A stretch of DNA of 64,000 nucleotides from Halichondria panicea (GCF_963675165.1 NC_087387.1:5172990-5236989); one strand, 5' to 3'; counted from the stretch's first letter, positions 9,201 to 20,384 are shown. The notes: generated by a model not told the origin, from the sequence alone. Made by a program: numbers and translations.

Positions 9201-11699
9201 ATGGCTAGAGACAACAGGATCACTGCTCCTGAGTTGGAACAGTTCATAGTCGCTACAGTTCAGTTGACTGGACGCGTTCTAGGAGCAGGTGCTTATGGCA
9301 GTGTGGAAGAGGTGGAGATACCTGGAGCAACAGTAGCTGCCAAAAAATTGCACCAACAGCTTGTCAACCTGGGTTCTCCACAGCAGGTAATCCATTATAG
9401 ATGTAGCTAAAAATTTAATCGTCAATTTTGTCTAACAGATTGAGAAATGGGTGACTGATTTCGTGGAGGAGTGTAAGCTGATGAGCCAGCTCCGTCACCC
9501 TCATATAGTACAGTTCCTGGGGGTGTGCTATCTGCCTGGATCGCAACTCCCCGTACTACTAATGGAGAAGCTACAAACCAGCCTCGACAACCTTCTGGAA
9601 ACGAGCCCCAACATCTCTATTGACCTCAAAGTGCACCTTTTGATGGGGACTGGCCGAGGGGTGGTCTATCTGCACAGCCGCACTCCACCCATTGCCCATC
9701 GTGATCTGTCTGCCAAGAACATTCTAGTCGATAACGGTCTCAATGCAAAGATAGCAGACTTGGGTGTTTCTAGGATTGTGAACATTCAGCCTGGTCGGCT
9801 AGCTGCCTCGATGACTCAAATGCCAGGCACTGGTGTGTACATGCCACCAGAGGCAGCTCAAGAGGAAGGGATCACACGATACAACACTGCCATAGACATC
9901 TTCTCCTTTGGTGTAGTATCTCTGTTCACACTGACGCAAACCTTCCCAAAGGAGATCAAGCCTTCAACATATCGAGATCCTGCTACTCGAAGGATTGTTG
10001 GCCGATCAGAAATCGAACGGCGTGAAAAGTACATAGTGCCGATGACAGCAGATCTTGGTGAGACCCACCCCCTAGTCCAGTTGACCCTCGATTGTCTGGA
10101 GTATGATCAAGAAGATCGACCATCTGCTGTGGTGGTGTTGAGACGTTTGAAGGAGGTTGGAACAACACTCCCTCAGAACTGCACCCAGACCAAGCTGGAA
10201 CTGATTCAACAGGTTTCTGTGAAAGAAGAAGAACTGCAAGTTGCTGAAACAGTTACCAATAAGAAGCAAGCTCAAATTTCAGCAATGGAAAAACTACACA
10301 TAGAGGAAATCAAACAAAGAGATGAAGGAATCAATCACCTTCAGAGAGAAATCGCTCTAATTCGACAACAAAAAGATGCCCAAAACAGTCGATTGCAGGA
10401 AGTTGTTGATCGTCTTCAAACGGAGAATCGAGAGCAAGTTCGTCGACTGGAAGAACAAACTTTTCTCTTACCAAATCAGTTCAAACCGTGCATTGAATCA
10501 GATTGTCTCTCCAATGGAGTGGGGTCTCAGCCTCGGGAGAACCAACCTCAGGGCTCAGGACAGGGAGACTTCCCCGTGCCTAAACCTAGGAAAAAGGTGC
10601 ATGGGGATATTCATTCTCTTATGCATGTAAATTTAATTGATCACAGGTATAAGTTAGTCATGCAGTTGTGCCTTGTGTATAAGCACAATACTATACCACT
10701 CAACTTAACATGATTGTACAGTTTACAGTTTTACTTAAGTAATCTCCGCTTGTATTTTTACAGACAACCACAAACAAAATCCTGAAAGCACTTACCAACA
10801 ATTCGAGCATTCCGCTACCATATAAGTCAATCATACAATCAACTGTTCCGGTTGCCATCTCCTTCAACCAGACAAAATCCAAGGAACTGCCACTGGGGAT
10901 GAATTCATGCGATCAACCTGTGATTATGAATGGGAAGCTGTACATGAAAGGTGTGAATAACTTTACTCGGACTGTGCTAGTATACACACCAGAACAGGAT
11001 ATTTGGGATGAGCTACCACCTCCTCCAATATGGGATTTCACTGTAGCAACACTGAGCGGTCGACTGCTAGTGGTTGGAGGTAGAGACAAATCTACTTTAT
11101 TGAAAACAAATACCATCTTAGCTTTCGATAAGCGCTCTCGACGATGGGTCCAGTCACTTCCCCCCATGCCCGTAGCAATAGCATGGCCTGCAGTCGCTGG
11201 ATATCAGGACCATCTGATTGTTGTCGGTGGACGTAACACAAGCTACAACAAGACAGATGATGTGAATATTCTTGACACTAACAGTAATATATGGATCACA
11301 GCTGAACCACTTCCCAGCACTGATGACTACATGACTTCGATAATTGGAGATGCACTGTATCTTGTAGGTCAAGACACTATGCAAGTATTTCGAGCTCATA
11401 TACCCTCCCTAATTTTGCGCACCAGTACTGTTGTGTGGGAATCCGTCGCAAGGGTACCATTCTATTGGTCGTCTCCCATTGCCATTGGCAGCACTCTCAT
11501 GGTTCTAGGTGGTCGTAGTGGTATTTTCGGAGGAGTTAACATTACATCGAGCATCCATATGCACAGTCCGGCCAAAGACAAGTGGACTTTTTGTGGTGAC
11601 ATTCACAAGCCAATAGAGCGGTGTCACTGCATTGAACTATCAGGCAAAGTATACCTACTTGATGGTTCAAGTTCAATAGCTGTTTACACAGTAACGTAA
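9201..11699 (+). CDS. protein kinase - coiled coil - Kelch fusion, gene 2
   Basis: Exons 9201-9386, 9439-10596 and 10764-11699, all phase 0; about 759 residues. The first intron is 52 bases. It is a close tandem paralogue of the gene at 5569: kinase parts are nearly identical (GAGAYGSVEE, VAAKK, HRDLSAKNILVD, ADLGVSRI, YMPPEAA), while the coiled coil and Kelch parts have diverged. Here the exon 2 donor is clear (PRKK followed by GTGCAT). Kelch motifs include LLVVGGRD, WVQSLPPMP, LIVVGGRN, LYLVGQD and LMVLGGR. The ATG at 9201 is chosen because it aligns with gene 1; an upstream in-frame start at 9171 is not supported by the paralogue. Predicted cytoplasmic; no signal or membrane segment. Confidence 0.88.
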
Positions 11700-11769
11700 C
11701 CCTATTATGCATGTAGATCCTTATAAACACTTCTCGAGTATAAACATGTACATACAACGTCATGAAAAC

Positions 11770-11775
11770 AATAAA
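11770..11775 (+). promoter_or_regulatory. polyadenylation signal of kinase gene 2
   Basis: AATAAA 71 bases after the stop, followed by a GT-rich segment (GTGTTGACTGTC), as expected for a cleavage site. Confidence 0.6.
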
Positions 11776-12476
11776 GTGTTGACTGTCATTATTCGTTTGA
11801 ATTCTACATTAATAAGTCATGGATAGTTTATCAGTGGAAGTGCATGGTCCCCCACTCTTCATAGCTGGTTTATATCACCAATCAGATTAGCTAATACAAA
11901 TCAGCGAGAGGTAGACACAGATGTATAACATGTAAAAAATATAATTCATAGCAAGTTACTCAATGCGTGTGGTCCAGCCTTGCCAGTGCCGCCTGCTTTC
12001 GACCGCCCAAGTTTGAGCAATGAAGTTCTGTTGGTCATTATAGGTCCCACACATTGACAAATACCACAAGTGGGACCTGCATTGGAGTGCTGATCTGTGC
12101 ATACGACTATATACCATGCACAATACTGACATATACATGTATGACCAGCCGAGTGCTATGACACATGGTACATTGTAGACTAGTCGTTAGCAAAACCTCA
12201 TAATTATGCTCTGCTATAATTATATAATGTATGAACCTCTCACATGGAGTATTACACATGCACTGACTGAGCGCGAGCCAACAGAGCATGCATGCAATAG
12301 TACAATGTCTGTCTCAAAAGGACACGCAACCGCAAAAGGACGCCCTCAAAAACACGTAAGGAGGTCACTACTTGTGCAGTTGACCCTTGTGACCTCTCTC
12401 AGCTACTTAACTTGTTGGAAGGAGGTGGTTTTGAAGTTAACTGCTGACCAGATCGCTTAGTCTGCGCACCCAGAAG
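11776..12476. other. intergenic stretch and probable COX7A-like promoter
   Basis: About 700 bases with several short open frames on both strands but no recognisable protein. The last 150 bases are less AT-rich and probably hold the 5' UTR and promoter of the gene at 12477. Confidence 0.5.
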
Positions 12477-13084
12477 ATGGATCAGTATTTCTATAAACCC
12501 AATACTGTTAAATCCTATCAGAGAATATTCCAGGTGTGGCAAAAATAATTATATAGACAGCATGCCAATATTTAATTTGTGGCTACCGTAAGACCTCGAT
12601 TTAAGGCGACACTTTTTAATGATTACGATTTGCGAAAGTAGAGTTTTAATGTACACAAAAAAAAAGAATTTATATGGTGCTATATGGGCGAAATGTCCAA
12701 GTGTCGCATATTTAGAGGGTCGCCTTAAATAGAGGTTTTACGTATTTGTTATAGTAGGTTATTGTATGTGCATGTGTGTATATCTCAGGTGTAGTGTGAC
12801 CTTGTGTGTTTATACTAATAACCTACATGGTACGGGTGGCTACTGCATGTTTAAAAGCCGGTGTCTGCATGCTCATTAATTAGAATAGCCACATGTCCAC
12901 CAATTTTAAGCGCATGATAATTATATAAACATTTTCTCTGCAGATTGGAAATGTCCCTGTTTTCCTAAAAGGAAGAACAGATCGTTTCATTTATCGTTCA
13001 GCAATGGCTCTGAGTTCTGTTGGGATAATATTAACACTCGCCGGTGTTGGAATGATGGCAACTGGTCTGATGAGAAAGAAATGA
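12477..13084 (+). CDS. cytochrome c oxidase subunit 7A-like protein (two exons, 65 aa)
   Basis: Exon 1 (12477-12533) encodes MDQYFYKPNTVKSYQRIFQ; exon 2 (12944-13084) begins IGNVPVFLKG and ends GLMRKK. The join is phase 0 with GT-AG borders. The pattern FQ..x-P-V-x-L-K-G-x-x-x-D-x-x-x-Y-R-x-x-M-A-L followed by a single hydrophobic helix and a basic tail is that of COX7A/COX7A2L, small single-helix subunits of mitochondrial complex IV that also help form supercomplexes. The protein is short: no obvious cleavable presequence, unlike vertebrate COX7A. The intron carries a 157-bp MITE (12586-12742). Confidence 0.75.
12586..12742. mobile_element. 157-bp MITE in the COX7A-like intron
   Basis: Imperfect inverted ends (CCGTAAGACCTCGATTTAAG against the complement of the right end, about 20 of 23 matching) flanked by TA (12584-12585, 12743-12744). 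Same size class and CCGTA-type terminus as the elements at 3479, 28422 and 32590. Confidence 0.75.
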
Positions 13085-13679
13085 ACAATTCATTCTTCTT
13101 TAGTTAGAGTTATTTATAAATTATGTCATTCGTGTTCATGGCACAACCTTTTTGTTGTATGTTCAGTGTGTATGTTCAGTGTGTAGAATTATTTTGTGTA
13201 CGATGCATGTCAATGATGCAACGATCATATTTACCTAGTACCTATAGCGATATAATTATTATAAGCTGATTAATTTTATTGTGAACTTGACTAGTACGGG
13301 GGGGGGGGGGGGGCAGACCTTTTCTCAGCTATTTGCCCCCGAACTATTAGCTGGCTAGCCTCGATTCCAGGCCACTCTCAATTGTGAGAGTGGCCTGGAA
13401 TCGAGGCTGAGTTCAAAATTCATATAAGTATCGCCGCCCTCTAATAAAGGTTTTATTTGTTGTTCCCATGATTGGCTGCTATTTATAGTATACGTGTCAG
13501 TGATGCAGCGCAGTAGATCTATTGAGCTTGATTGAGTTTCACAGGTAGGTGTGTCACAGTTAATATTATGTATGGTCATATTACAACCTACTACTACTAG
13601 AGTCTACTATACTACTGCATGAAACTATAAGTGTGCCATCAATTGCTACAAAAACCATTTACACCGTTAGGTTCCAAAA
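13085..13679. other. intergenic stretch with G run and foldback
   Basis: Contains a 15-base G run near 13297, the palindrome 13357-13408, and AT-rich DNA upstream of the membrane-protein start at 13680. No coding sequence recognised. Confidence 0.6.
13357..13408. mobile_element. 52-bp perfect foldback, GCCTCGATTCC type
   Basis: 24-base arms (AGCCTCGATTCCAGGCC then ACTCTCA) around the loop ATTG are exact reverse complements. Same terminal sequence as the elements at 26564, 51557 and 53074. I find no target duplication here, so the flanks may have changed. Confidence 0.72.
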
Positions 13680-14603
13680 ATGGATCGCTCCACGAATGTT
13701 TCCATTTTGCTGCTCTCAATTCTCGTGCTTTGGGAGTGTTACACGTCATCCCCTAGTCTGGATCATATCTTCCCTTACATTAGAGTTTCTAACACTTACA
13801 GCGATGTCTATATCTCTCTCTCCAAAGTCATGGCTATGTTTTTGGCACCTATAGTTGTTATACTATGCTATTGTCTCTTCTGGAAGATTGCAAATGGCTG
13901 CGTGTCTCTGATTGAGAATTTGGCACTGTTGAGCTGTGCTTGTGTGCTGTGCAGTGGTAGTGGACTACATATTGCATGTGTTACGGCTGAAACTAATATT
14001 CGTGATTTGGGATTGACAGCTGTAGAATCATTGAGTGCTCTACTTGACTTTATTCATGAGTATTGGTCGCACAATTCCATGTTGTTTGGGTTTTTTGGAA
14101 TGATGCTATTCATAACTTGGAAAGAAACAGTTTATGTATCGATTGCAAACTCTGACAAAAAGGACAACGATGATGCACATGAAAATGCACATGAAAATAC
14201 AACTGAAAGGGGTGGCTACAATAAAAGTTCTTTGAAACAAAGAAAATTACAAAATTCACGATCTGATAGTGAGCCATCCCATAATAGTGTGAATCCCATT
14301 AACAGGCCTAGGCAACTAGGTCTCTTATATGGACTCTATAATAATGTGGTGATACAATGGATACTGCCACTGCAAGCTGGACTGTTTTTATCAGTGTTTT
14401 CACGTCGAACCAGTACCGAAATCATCACCACTTGTTTCTACGTTGGAATTCTCGTTATAATGACTCTAGCCCGATCAAAACATTCTCTTATGCGAGTGTT
14501 TAGAAGCTCGGAGCTCACTGTATTGAGTGTGATGGTCAAGATTGCTTTAGTTGGTCTGCTCACATTGTGTATAGAAATGCTAGGTGTTGCCAACTTGAAC
14601 TAA
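13680..14603 (+). CDS. multi-pass membrane protein of unknown family (307 aa)
   Basis: Single open frame from ATG 13680. The N terminus (ILLLSILVLWECYT) could be a signal peptide or first helix. At least six further hydrophobic helices follow: VMAMFLAPIVVILCYCLFW, NLALLSCACVLCSGSGL, MLFGFFGMMLFI, ILPLQAGLFLSVF, IITTCFYVGILVIM and VLSVMVKIALVGLLTLC. A polar, charged loop of about 60 residues (DKKDNDDAHENAHEN...) splits the helices. Polar residues in or beside helices stand out: GSGLHIACVTAETN and LLDFIHEYWSHN, which could be a metal- or substrate-binding set. I do not recognise the family. The C-terminal codons and stop lie in a tandem duplication. Confidence 0.7.
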   Translation: MDRSTNVSILLLSILVLWECYTSSPSLDHIFPYIRVSNTYSDVYISLSKVMAMFLAPIVVILCYCLFWKIANGCVSLIENLALLSCACVLCSGSGLHIACVTAETNIRDLGLTAVESLSALLDFIHEYWSHNSMLFGFFGMMLFITWKETVYVSIANSDKKDNDDAHENAHENTTERGGYNKSSLKQRKLQNSRSDSEPSHNSVNPINRPRQLGLLYGLYNNVVIQWILPLQAGLFLSVFSRRTSTEIITTCFYVGILVIMTLARSKHSLMRVFRSSELTVLSVMVKIALVGLLTLCIEMLGVANLN

Positions 14604-14659
14604 AGGCTAATAATTTAGAAATGCTAGGTGTTGCCAACTTGAACTAAAGGCTAATAATT
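14572..14659. repeat. 44-bp tandem duplication covering the stop codon
   Basis: TAGAAATGCTAGGTGTTGCC and the next 24 bases occur twice head to tail (14572-14615 and 14616-14659) with no mismatch. The first copy encodes the last ten codons and stop of the 307-residue protein; the second lies in the 3' UTR. Exact identity implies a recent event. Confidence 0.9.
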
Positions 14660-15848
14660 ATATGCTAGTATGTAACCAAAGAGCCGTATATATATAATAC
14701 TGTACAACAGTGAGTATTGATTTTGTTACAGATAATAATTATACATGTTTATTGTTGCAATGACGTGTCAGTTAATGTTCATGGATGATAATTATATGTG
14801 TAAGAACGATGCGACCTTTATAAACAATTCTAGTGACAGGTAGCTAGTGCTTTGTTTGCAGTTATAAATGAATGCTATAATTATAGCATTTAGTGTTCAA
14901 AGTGGTTCGGGTATTGAGACGGGAGGGGGGGGGGTATTGCAAGATACTGTAGTATAATTATTATGTGGGTGTCTATAAAAACAGTTACTACACATAACAT
15001 TTGACGCCCACTTAAATGTGGTCAATTAAAATTCCACATGTCAAACTAGATATCAAACTAGGTATCACTGTCCAACAAACACAAGCGCATGCAAATGAGT
15101 GGCAGTGCTCTAAATGCAGAAAAAACAGCTGGCTGCAGCACTCCTGTTTTATCTCAATAATTTGGTTACCTCTAGATCTCACACGCAATTGCCCTCTTCT
15201 ACTCCTATAGTCTATACTACTGTAAGATTTACAGTGGGTATAAATTGAGGGAGAGTACAAATTTTTACAGCTGCAGCTTCTGACGGGAAATTTAAGAGTG
15301 GTCTCCTTAAACTATAGTAACACAAACTTGCAGCTGCCGCTCCCCGCAATATTTATTCCATAAAATTTGAAAAAGTAGCTTTACTTGCACATGCAGTCCT
15401 TGAAATTGTACATGTATATACTAGCATGCATGTGCATTGCCCAAAATGAACGACAGAAAGAATATTAACAGTGTGTAAAAGAGCCCATGCAGTGCAGTCG
15501 AATGCAGAACAGTATGTAATTATCAGGACACAATGTCAAGCAAAATATGTGTAAGAATTAATTATGCAGGAGCCAGTCTGTTTGAAATAACAGAATTGTG
15601 CATGCATGGTTATGCTATTTCAGGGTCCAACAGTACAATAAGCGGCCATGTGACAGCTGCATGCATGCACTGCCATATACAGAACCCCGTTATGTACATG
15701 GACTGTTAGACTATTGTAGTCGTATACAATGGATATTACTACACGTGTATGACACAACAATAAGTTGAACTGTGTTTCCTGCCAAACCGGCAAGAAGTAA
15801 GCTATACATTAATGATTATTTAACTCAAGTTACTCGATTGATTGGATC
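14660..15848. other. intergenic, nothing recognised
   Basis: AT-rich DNA with a G run near 14924 and a short hairpin ATGCTATAATTATAGCAT at about 14871. Short open frames on both strands have no recognisable content. Confidence 0.55.
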
Positions 15849-15861
15849 CTATATATATAAG
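15849..15861 (+). promoter_or_regulatory. TATA-like box before the Kunitz gene
   Basis: CTATATATATAAG lies 9-20 bases before the ATG at 15870. This is very close for a TATA box, so either the leader is extremely short or the true start lies downstream; the signal peptide fits the annotated start. Confidence 0.4.
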
Positions 15862-15869
15862 CACCGACA

Positions 15870-16498
15870 ATGAAGACCCTTAAACTAGATCTACTCACGA
15901 TAGCTCTGATTGTACTGTTAATTATTCTGTCCTTGGATTCGACTCACGCTCAATCACAGGATTCGACAATGAAATGTCTTGAAAACATCGATTATTGGCA
16001 TTCAGAAAATTATCTAGAAGAGGTATTTAAATGCTTTACACAAAAAAGCATATCTAAGACGCACAACGTCTATGACTACGATGTAATTGAACGCTTTATG
16101 CAAAAATACAGACGAAGTAGGGTAAGTATTGAAACTTACAAAGCTCTGATGAATGCTGAATTAAATCGTTTGGAGGGAAAAACAGTTCCAAATCGTAAGC
16201 TTGATTACATTATAATCAGATAGACTATACACATATATTATATCAATCCTGCTCGTTAATTTTATAGTTATATGCACAAAATAATAATGACTGCATGCGT
16301 GTGTCCCATTCAGGTATAAATACCTGCTCAGTGCTACCAAACCCAGGACCCTGTCAAGGTTTTATGTACCGCTATTTTTACAATGTCAATACTAAGCAAT
16401 GTGAGGGCTTTTGGTATGGAGGTTGCCGAGGAAATGCAAACAACTTTATAACCTGCCAACAGTGTAAAATTGTGTGTGGTGGAGTTTGTGTACTGTAA
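15870..16498 (+). CDS. secreted protein with C-terminal Kunitz domain (169 aa)
   Basis: Exon 1 15870-16194, exon 2 16314-16498, joined in phase 1 across GT-AG borders. A signal peptide is clear (LLTIALIVLLIILSLDSTHA). A middle region of about 85 residues with charged helices and two cysteines has no match I know. The C-terminal 55 residues form a Kunitz/BPTI domain with the six cysteines in order: CSVLPNPGPC, KQC, WYGGC, ITC, IVC, and the GPC...F..F.YGGC.GN.N.F frame. Spacing between cysteines 5 and 6 is altered by an extra CQQC cysteine, and a further GGVC follows. Kunitz proteins usually inhibit serine proteases in a substrate-like way; target unknown. The P1 site after GPC is Q, not K or R, so trypsin inhibition is not assured. 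Confidence 0.8.
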
Positions 16499-18501
16499 GG
16501 AAGTTATAATAATTATAACAGTTGTCTGTGTCTTATTCCACTTGTATAATACTTCACATACATATATAATTAATGAAAAATGGAAGGCAAGATTATACAG
16601 AACGCCCTAAACACTCTGAAAACATTTGTAATTCTACTGATATAATTATAACCGGATACACCAGAAGACAACATATTAAACTCTTTGTCCTCTTGAGATT
16701 AATAGTCATATCAGTATAAAGGGACACAATTCTATAGATGATACGATAGATGCATCTCCACCCCCCATCACCCTTTCACCTGCAGACTGCTGATGATGAG
16801 ACACATGTCGAGCTGCTTGCATGGTGGGTCAGTATATAAAACCTCAGGGGGTTTTAGAGTTGTCGCACTAACTTAGTATAATGTGGGCTTTCAGGTGGGC
16901 CAAAAAAACACTAATTATGACCACATGTTACAGACAGACTTCACTGCTAGTATATGTACACACTTAGCAAGAGACAGTTATAGCTGCATGATATACTTAA
17001 TGTACATGATTTAAAACAACACCACTTTAATTATATACAGGTGAAGCTTTGCATGCGATCACCGTGAAAAAAGTCAGAGGACAATGATCACAAAATGGAC
17101 GATTCTTTGTCAGCAACTATACAGTTTGTGGACCGTCTCTCTCACCTGACATCAGAGAAAAAGAACTCTATATACATGGAAAGTGCTCTCAACAGTGGAA
17201 AAATTAAAGTGACATTTATATTGGCAATTTCAGACGGGAAAAGTTGAGAGGTACAAACGAAAAACTATATAAGTTGTATAATTATGCCATGCATAGCTAA
17301 ATAAACAGTATATACAAGATATAGCTAATAATCAGGCAAGCACACAATACACAGGCCAAATCTCAAAGGTATACACAGAATCATCATCATGCATAAACAG
17401 AAAAAATAAATCGGTTGTATCTGAAACAGTACGTCTATATTCTACTGTAATGTGCTGTCCCAGCTCCATTTAATATGTCTGTATAAAACTGCATGGATTG
17501 CCTGCTCTCCCATGCACATGCAATGAAGTTTTATACTGCATAATGTTGGCTGGGAGTATACCTGCATATATACATGCATGCACTATAACTTGTATAATTA
17601 TAGGAGGGTTGATGCATGCATCTGTATATAAATATGCCCGTCACTTCTATTTCAACTGTGTATATATTAGTACAACCAGTAGGTTGTACATAGGATTGAC
17701 AGTGCAGTAGTGTGTGTTTTCAATTATTGCACAAAATTTGACTTGTGTTTAGACTGCTCTATTTCTGCAGGGAAGGGCCACAGCAAGAAACTGAGTTGAC
17801 AGATAGCTTAGTTAGCCTTTTATCTGTCTAAATGTGTGATATTATACTCTATGAATATTCTCATGCATTACTATTGATATTTGAAAAATTGCACTATTTT
17901 CATATTTCACCGCGTTTCGTCTGACTGACTAAGTAAGTAAGTAAGTAAGTTAGTAAGTAAGTAACTTTCTTGGAAAGCATTTCCTCCTTGTACAGACATG
18001 TTCAGAAGATTCTAGATACAGCCTCTAGTCGACTAGAACCCGGACCATGGGCGTTTTTCTCAGAATTGCGTCCGCTTCCAAGAGGCAGATGACCTCTCAG
18101 GCTCCACTTTTCTTACCTACGCAATTCCGCCATCTTTAAATGACTGCCACAGCAACACACATGGCAACTTATGAGATGGGCGTGGCTGGTTAAGCTGCAT
18201 TGTGACATCGATCGGTACACAAACAGTCCCTAGTCCTTTTCTCCAACTTCTCTCCATTCTCAACTCAGATATGCTACTGGCTAGATCTACCATAGGCCTC
18301 CATGCTTTTGCACTTTGAAGTATACACTCTAGTATTTAACATGCATAGATAAATGAATGTGTTCATAATTATATTCCAGTCTGCATGGCCTGTCTTCTCT
18401 TCTCTTCTTGAACTTCTCTTGCTTCTTGACATTTCTCTTAGGCATTTCACATTTCATTATTGAAGAGTATAAAAATACTGCTGTACTGAAAAAGAAAGGG
18501 A
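16499..18501. other. 2-kb intergenic stretch; AAGT microsatellite
   Basis: Mostly AT-rich. An AAGT-type microsatellite lies at about 17930-17963. A 50-codon open frame begins at ATG 17094 (start MDDSLSATIQFVDRL), not assignable and possibly a lone exon. I see no transposon ends here. Confidence 0.5.
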
Positions 18502-19003
18502 ATCAAACTAAAAAAACATTTGCAATGTGAACGTTGCTAGGATTGCCAGGAAAAGAAAAGCGCGAAAAAGCAAAGAAACAAGAAATTCGGCGAGTGCATA
18601 ACTCCATTCCGTTACAACGCCATGAACATGTACAGCCGAGTGGCCTACTGTTGATAATGATTTTAGAATCAAAATACAAGTTGGGTAAAAATGAACCGCG
18701 AATAACTGAATTCACAATCATCCACCCACACATCCAACACTTGCATGTTTGCTCAACACTGTAAGGGGAAAACATCACGAACATTATATAGCTTGCAAAA
18801 AATTCACTATAATTTAAAAATTACTGAAGGATTGGCCAGGAAAAGCACAAAACGAACAAAAAATTGAAACAGTACATGTGAATGAAGTTGTAACGGATTG
18901 GAGTTATGCACTCGCCGAATTTCTTGTTTCTTTGCTTTTTCGCGCTTTTCTTTTCCTGGCAATCCTAGCAACGTTCACATTGCAAATGTTTTTTTAGTTT
19001 GAT
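18502..19003. mobile_element. about 500-bp element with about 115-bp inverted repeats
   Basis: The left arm (from ATCAAACTAAAAAAACATTT to about 18621) recurs inverted at about 18884-19003 with very few mismatches, through GCGCGAAAAAGCAAAGAAAC and ACTCGCCGAATTTCTTG. The loop of about 260 bases is non-coding. No target duplication is visible. Open frames of 76 and 93 codons here come from the arms and are not genes. Confidence 0.8.
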
Positions 19004-19009
19004 ATAGTA

Positions 19010-19110
19010 TAAGGTTTTGGAATGCGCTGCCCATTATTAACCTGGACCTATCTACTTCGTCTATCAATTAACTGATCTATCACTTCACAAAACACTTGCA
19101 AGTCATCCTC
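19010..19110 (+). pseudogene. possible non-LTR retrotransposon tail
   Basis: The frame reading FWNALPIINLDLSTSS resembles the xWNxLP segment near the end of many LINE reverse-transcriptase proteins. Very short and directly followed by other sequence. Weak call. Confidence 0.3.
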
Positions 19111-19159
19111 AAATAATTATATTCCCGGTGCTTCCACTCGATCCGAGGCCAGTGAAGGA

Positions 19160-19738
19160 GGCTAGTACAGCTCGGTTCAAACTATTTACAGTATCTATGT
19201 GGCCCAAAATTAATGCCGGACAGAAAGAATTGACAGTGTGTGAAGGAGCCATCAAGATTGCCGTCTTAATGGCGGTTTCAACTATTCAGTCCAATGTTAT
19301 GAATTTCAATTTGACTTCGTTAATGGAGCTGGGACGGCTGGAGGTCTACTAGCAATAAGCGTAACAATTCTTTGTGGACAACTGACTGTCCTAATGTGGC
19401 TTAAAAAAAAGATTGCCATTTCGAAAAGTAAACAGAAAAAGAAACATTTCAAAATTCTGTCTATTCTTGTATCTTTAACTCTTGGTATAATCTTCTACTT
19501 GTTGAGTGTGATCAAGTTTTTCGATATAGTAGATATACTGCCATACCTAGTAACTACCTAAGCACTTTCTTCCCCTCTTGATTCTTTCATCCTACCCGCT
19601 ACACAAGAACACTCGGCTATCCACTGACCCACCCGGAAGAGGACAGTCCAGGACCTGATTCTTACCGTGACTTTTATGGAGGATGCCCATGACATAGAAG
19701 AGCAGCCAATGAGAACAAGGGCACATACTACTATCTGA
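19160..19738 (+). pseudogene. five-helix membrane-protein family, fragment 1
   Basis: C-terminal part of the family represented intact at 21183 and 33196, but of the divergent subgroup also seen at 28975, 31097 and 42851. The hallmark NGAGTAGGLLAISVTILCGQ is readable near 19326 and the common tail (STDP.EEDSPGPDSY then EEQPMRTRAHTTI) ends at 19738. Frameshifts and stops break it, and the first half is missing. Upstream bases 19138-19170 carry a worn end of the TAGCCTC family (GAGGCCAGTGAAGGAGGCTA). Confidence 0.75.
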
Positions 19739-19797
19739 ACACAGCGAGCTATAAAGCATAGCATGACTGAAGTATTGCTGCATGTGTACTAGGATAC

Positions 19798-20384
19798 TAG
19801 ACTTGCCAGCCAGCGGCCCTTCCTCGGGGTAAGGGACTGGCCTATCTGAGTGCGTTACCTGAATCTGGTAATGACCAATCAGAGTGCAGTATCGATGTCA
19901 TGTGACATTCTTACGCCCACAGTATTGCTTAGTTAATTTCTTTGTGGTAGAATGCATGATAATAACAAAATAATGGATGGGCAAGACTGTGCTAGTGCAA
20001 GATTAAGCGACCAAGCAGAGCTTATCAATCAAGCTGCAATTGAGACAAATCCTCCAGTGACTTTAGTATGTAAATGATTTGCACCACTTGTCTTACATTG
20101 GAGAAAATCTTTCCAGTCTGGGGATGGAAAGGGCTTGACAGTATAGCCTTCTACCACCAGTCTGATTGAGACTGTCTCAATGTTTCTTGGTTTCTCTGCC
20201 ACAAACTAAGCAAGGGGAGCTTATTTGTAATTGTGCTATTTGCAACCCACGCATATCAGACATTACAAACCACATGATGATGTCATACATATGTCATGCA
20301 ACTCATTAAAATTCCACCTGCACAACTCTCAGATAGGCAATCCACCAGTCCCTTACCCCGAGGAAGGGCTGGCTGGCGAGTCTA
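19798..20384. mobile_element. 587-bp element, TAGACT ends, 9-bp target duplication
   Basis: Inverted ends of about 55 bases: TAGACTTGCCAGCCAGC on the left, the complement of TAGACTCGCCAGCCAGC on the right, continuing through CCCTTCCTCGGGGTAAGGGA. Exact direct repeats CTAGGATAC flank it (19789-19797, 20385-20393). The interior is non-coding. The TAG terminus and 9-bp duplication place it with the small foldbacks; MULE-like is the best superfamily guess. Confidence 0.85.

Noticed and set aside
13347-13418. 9-bp target duplication at the 13357 palindrome
   Set aside because: TTAGCTGGC and AGTTCAAAA do not match, so this copy is not counted as evidence for the duplication length.
16295-16498. 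Separate small Kunitz gene starting near 16295
   Set aside because: The segment is preceded by CAG at 16311-16313 and joins in phase to the signal-peptide exon, so it is exon 2.
18503-18784. Two small genes of 76 and 93 codons
   Set aside because: They are frames within the arms of an inverted repeat.
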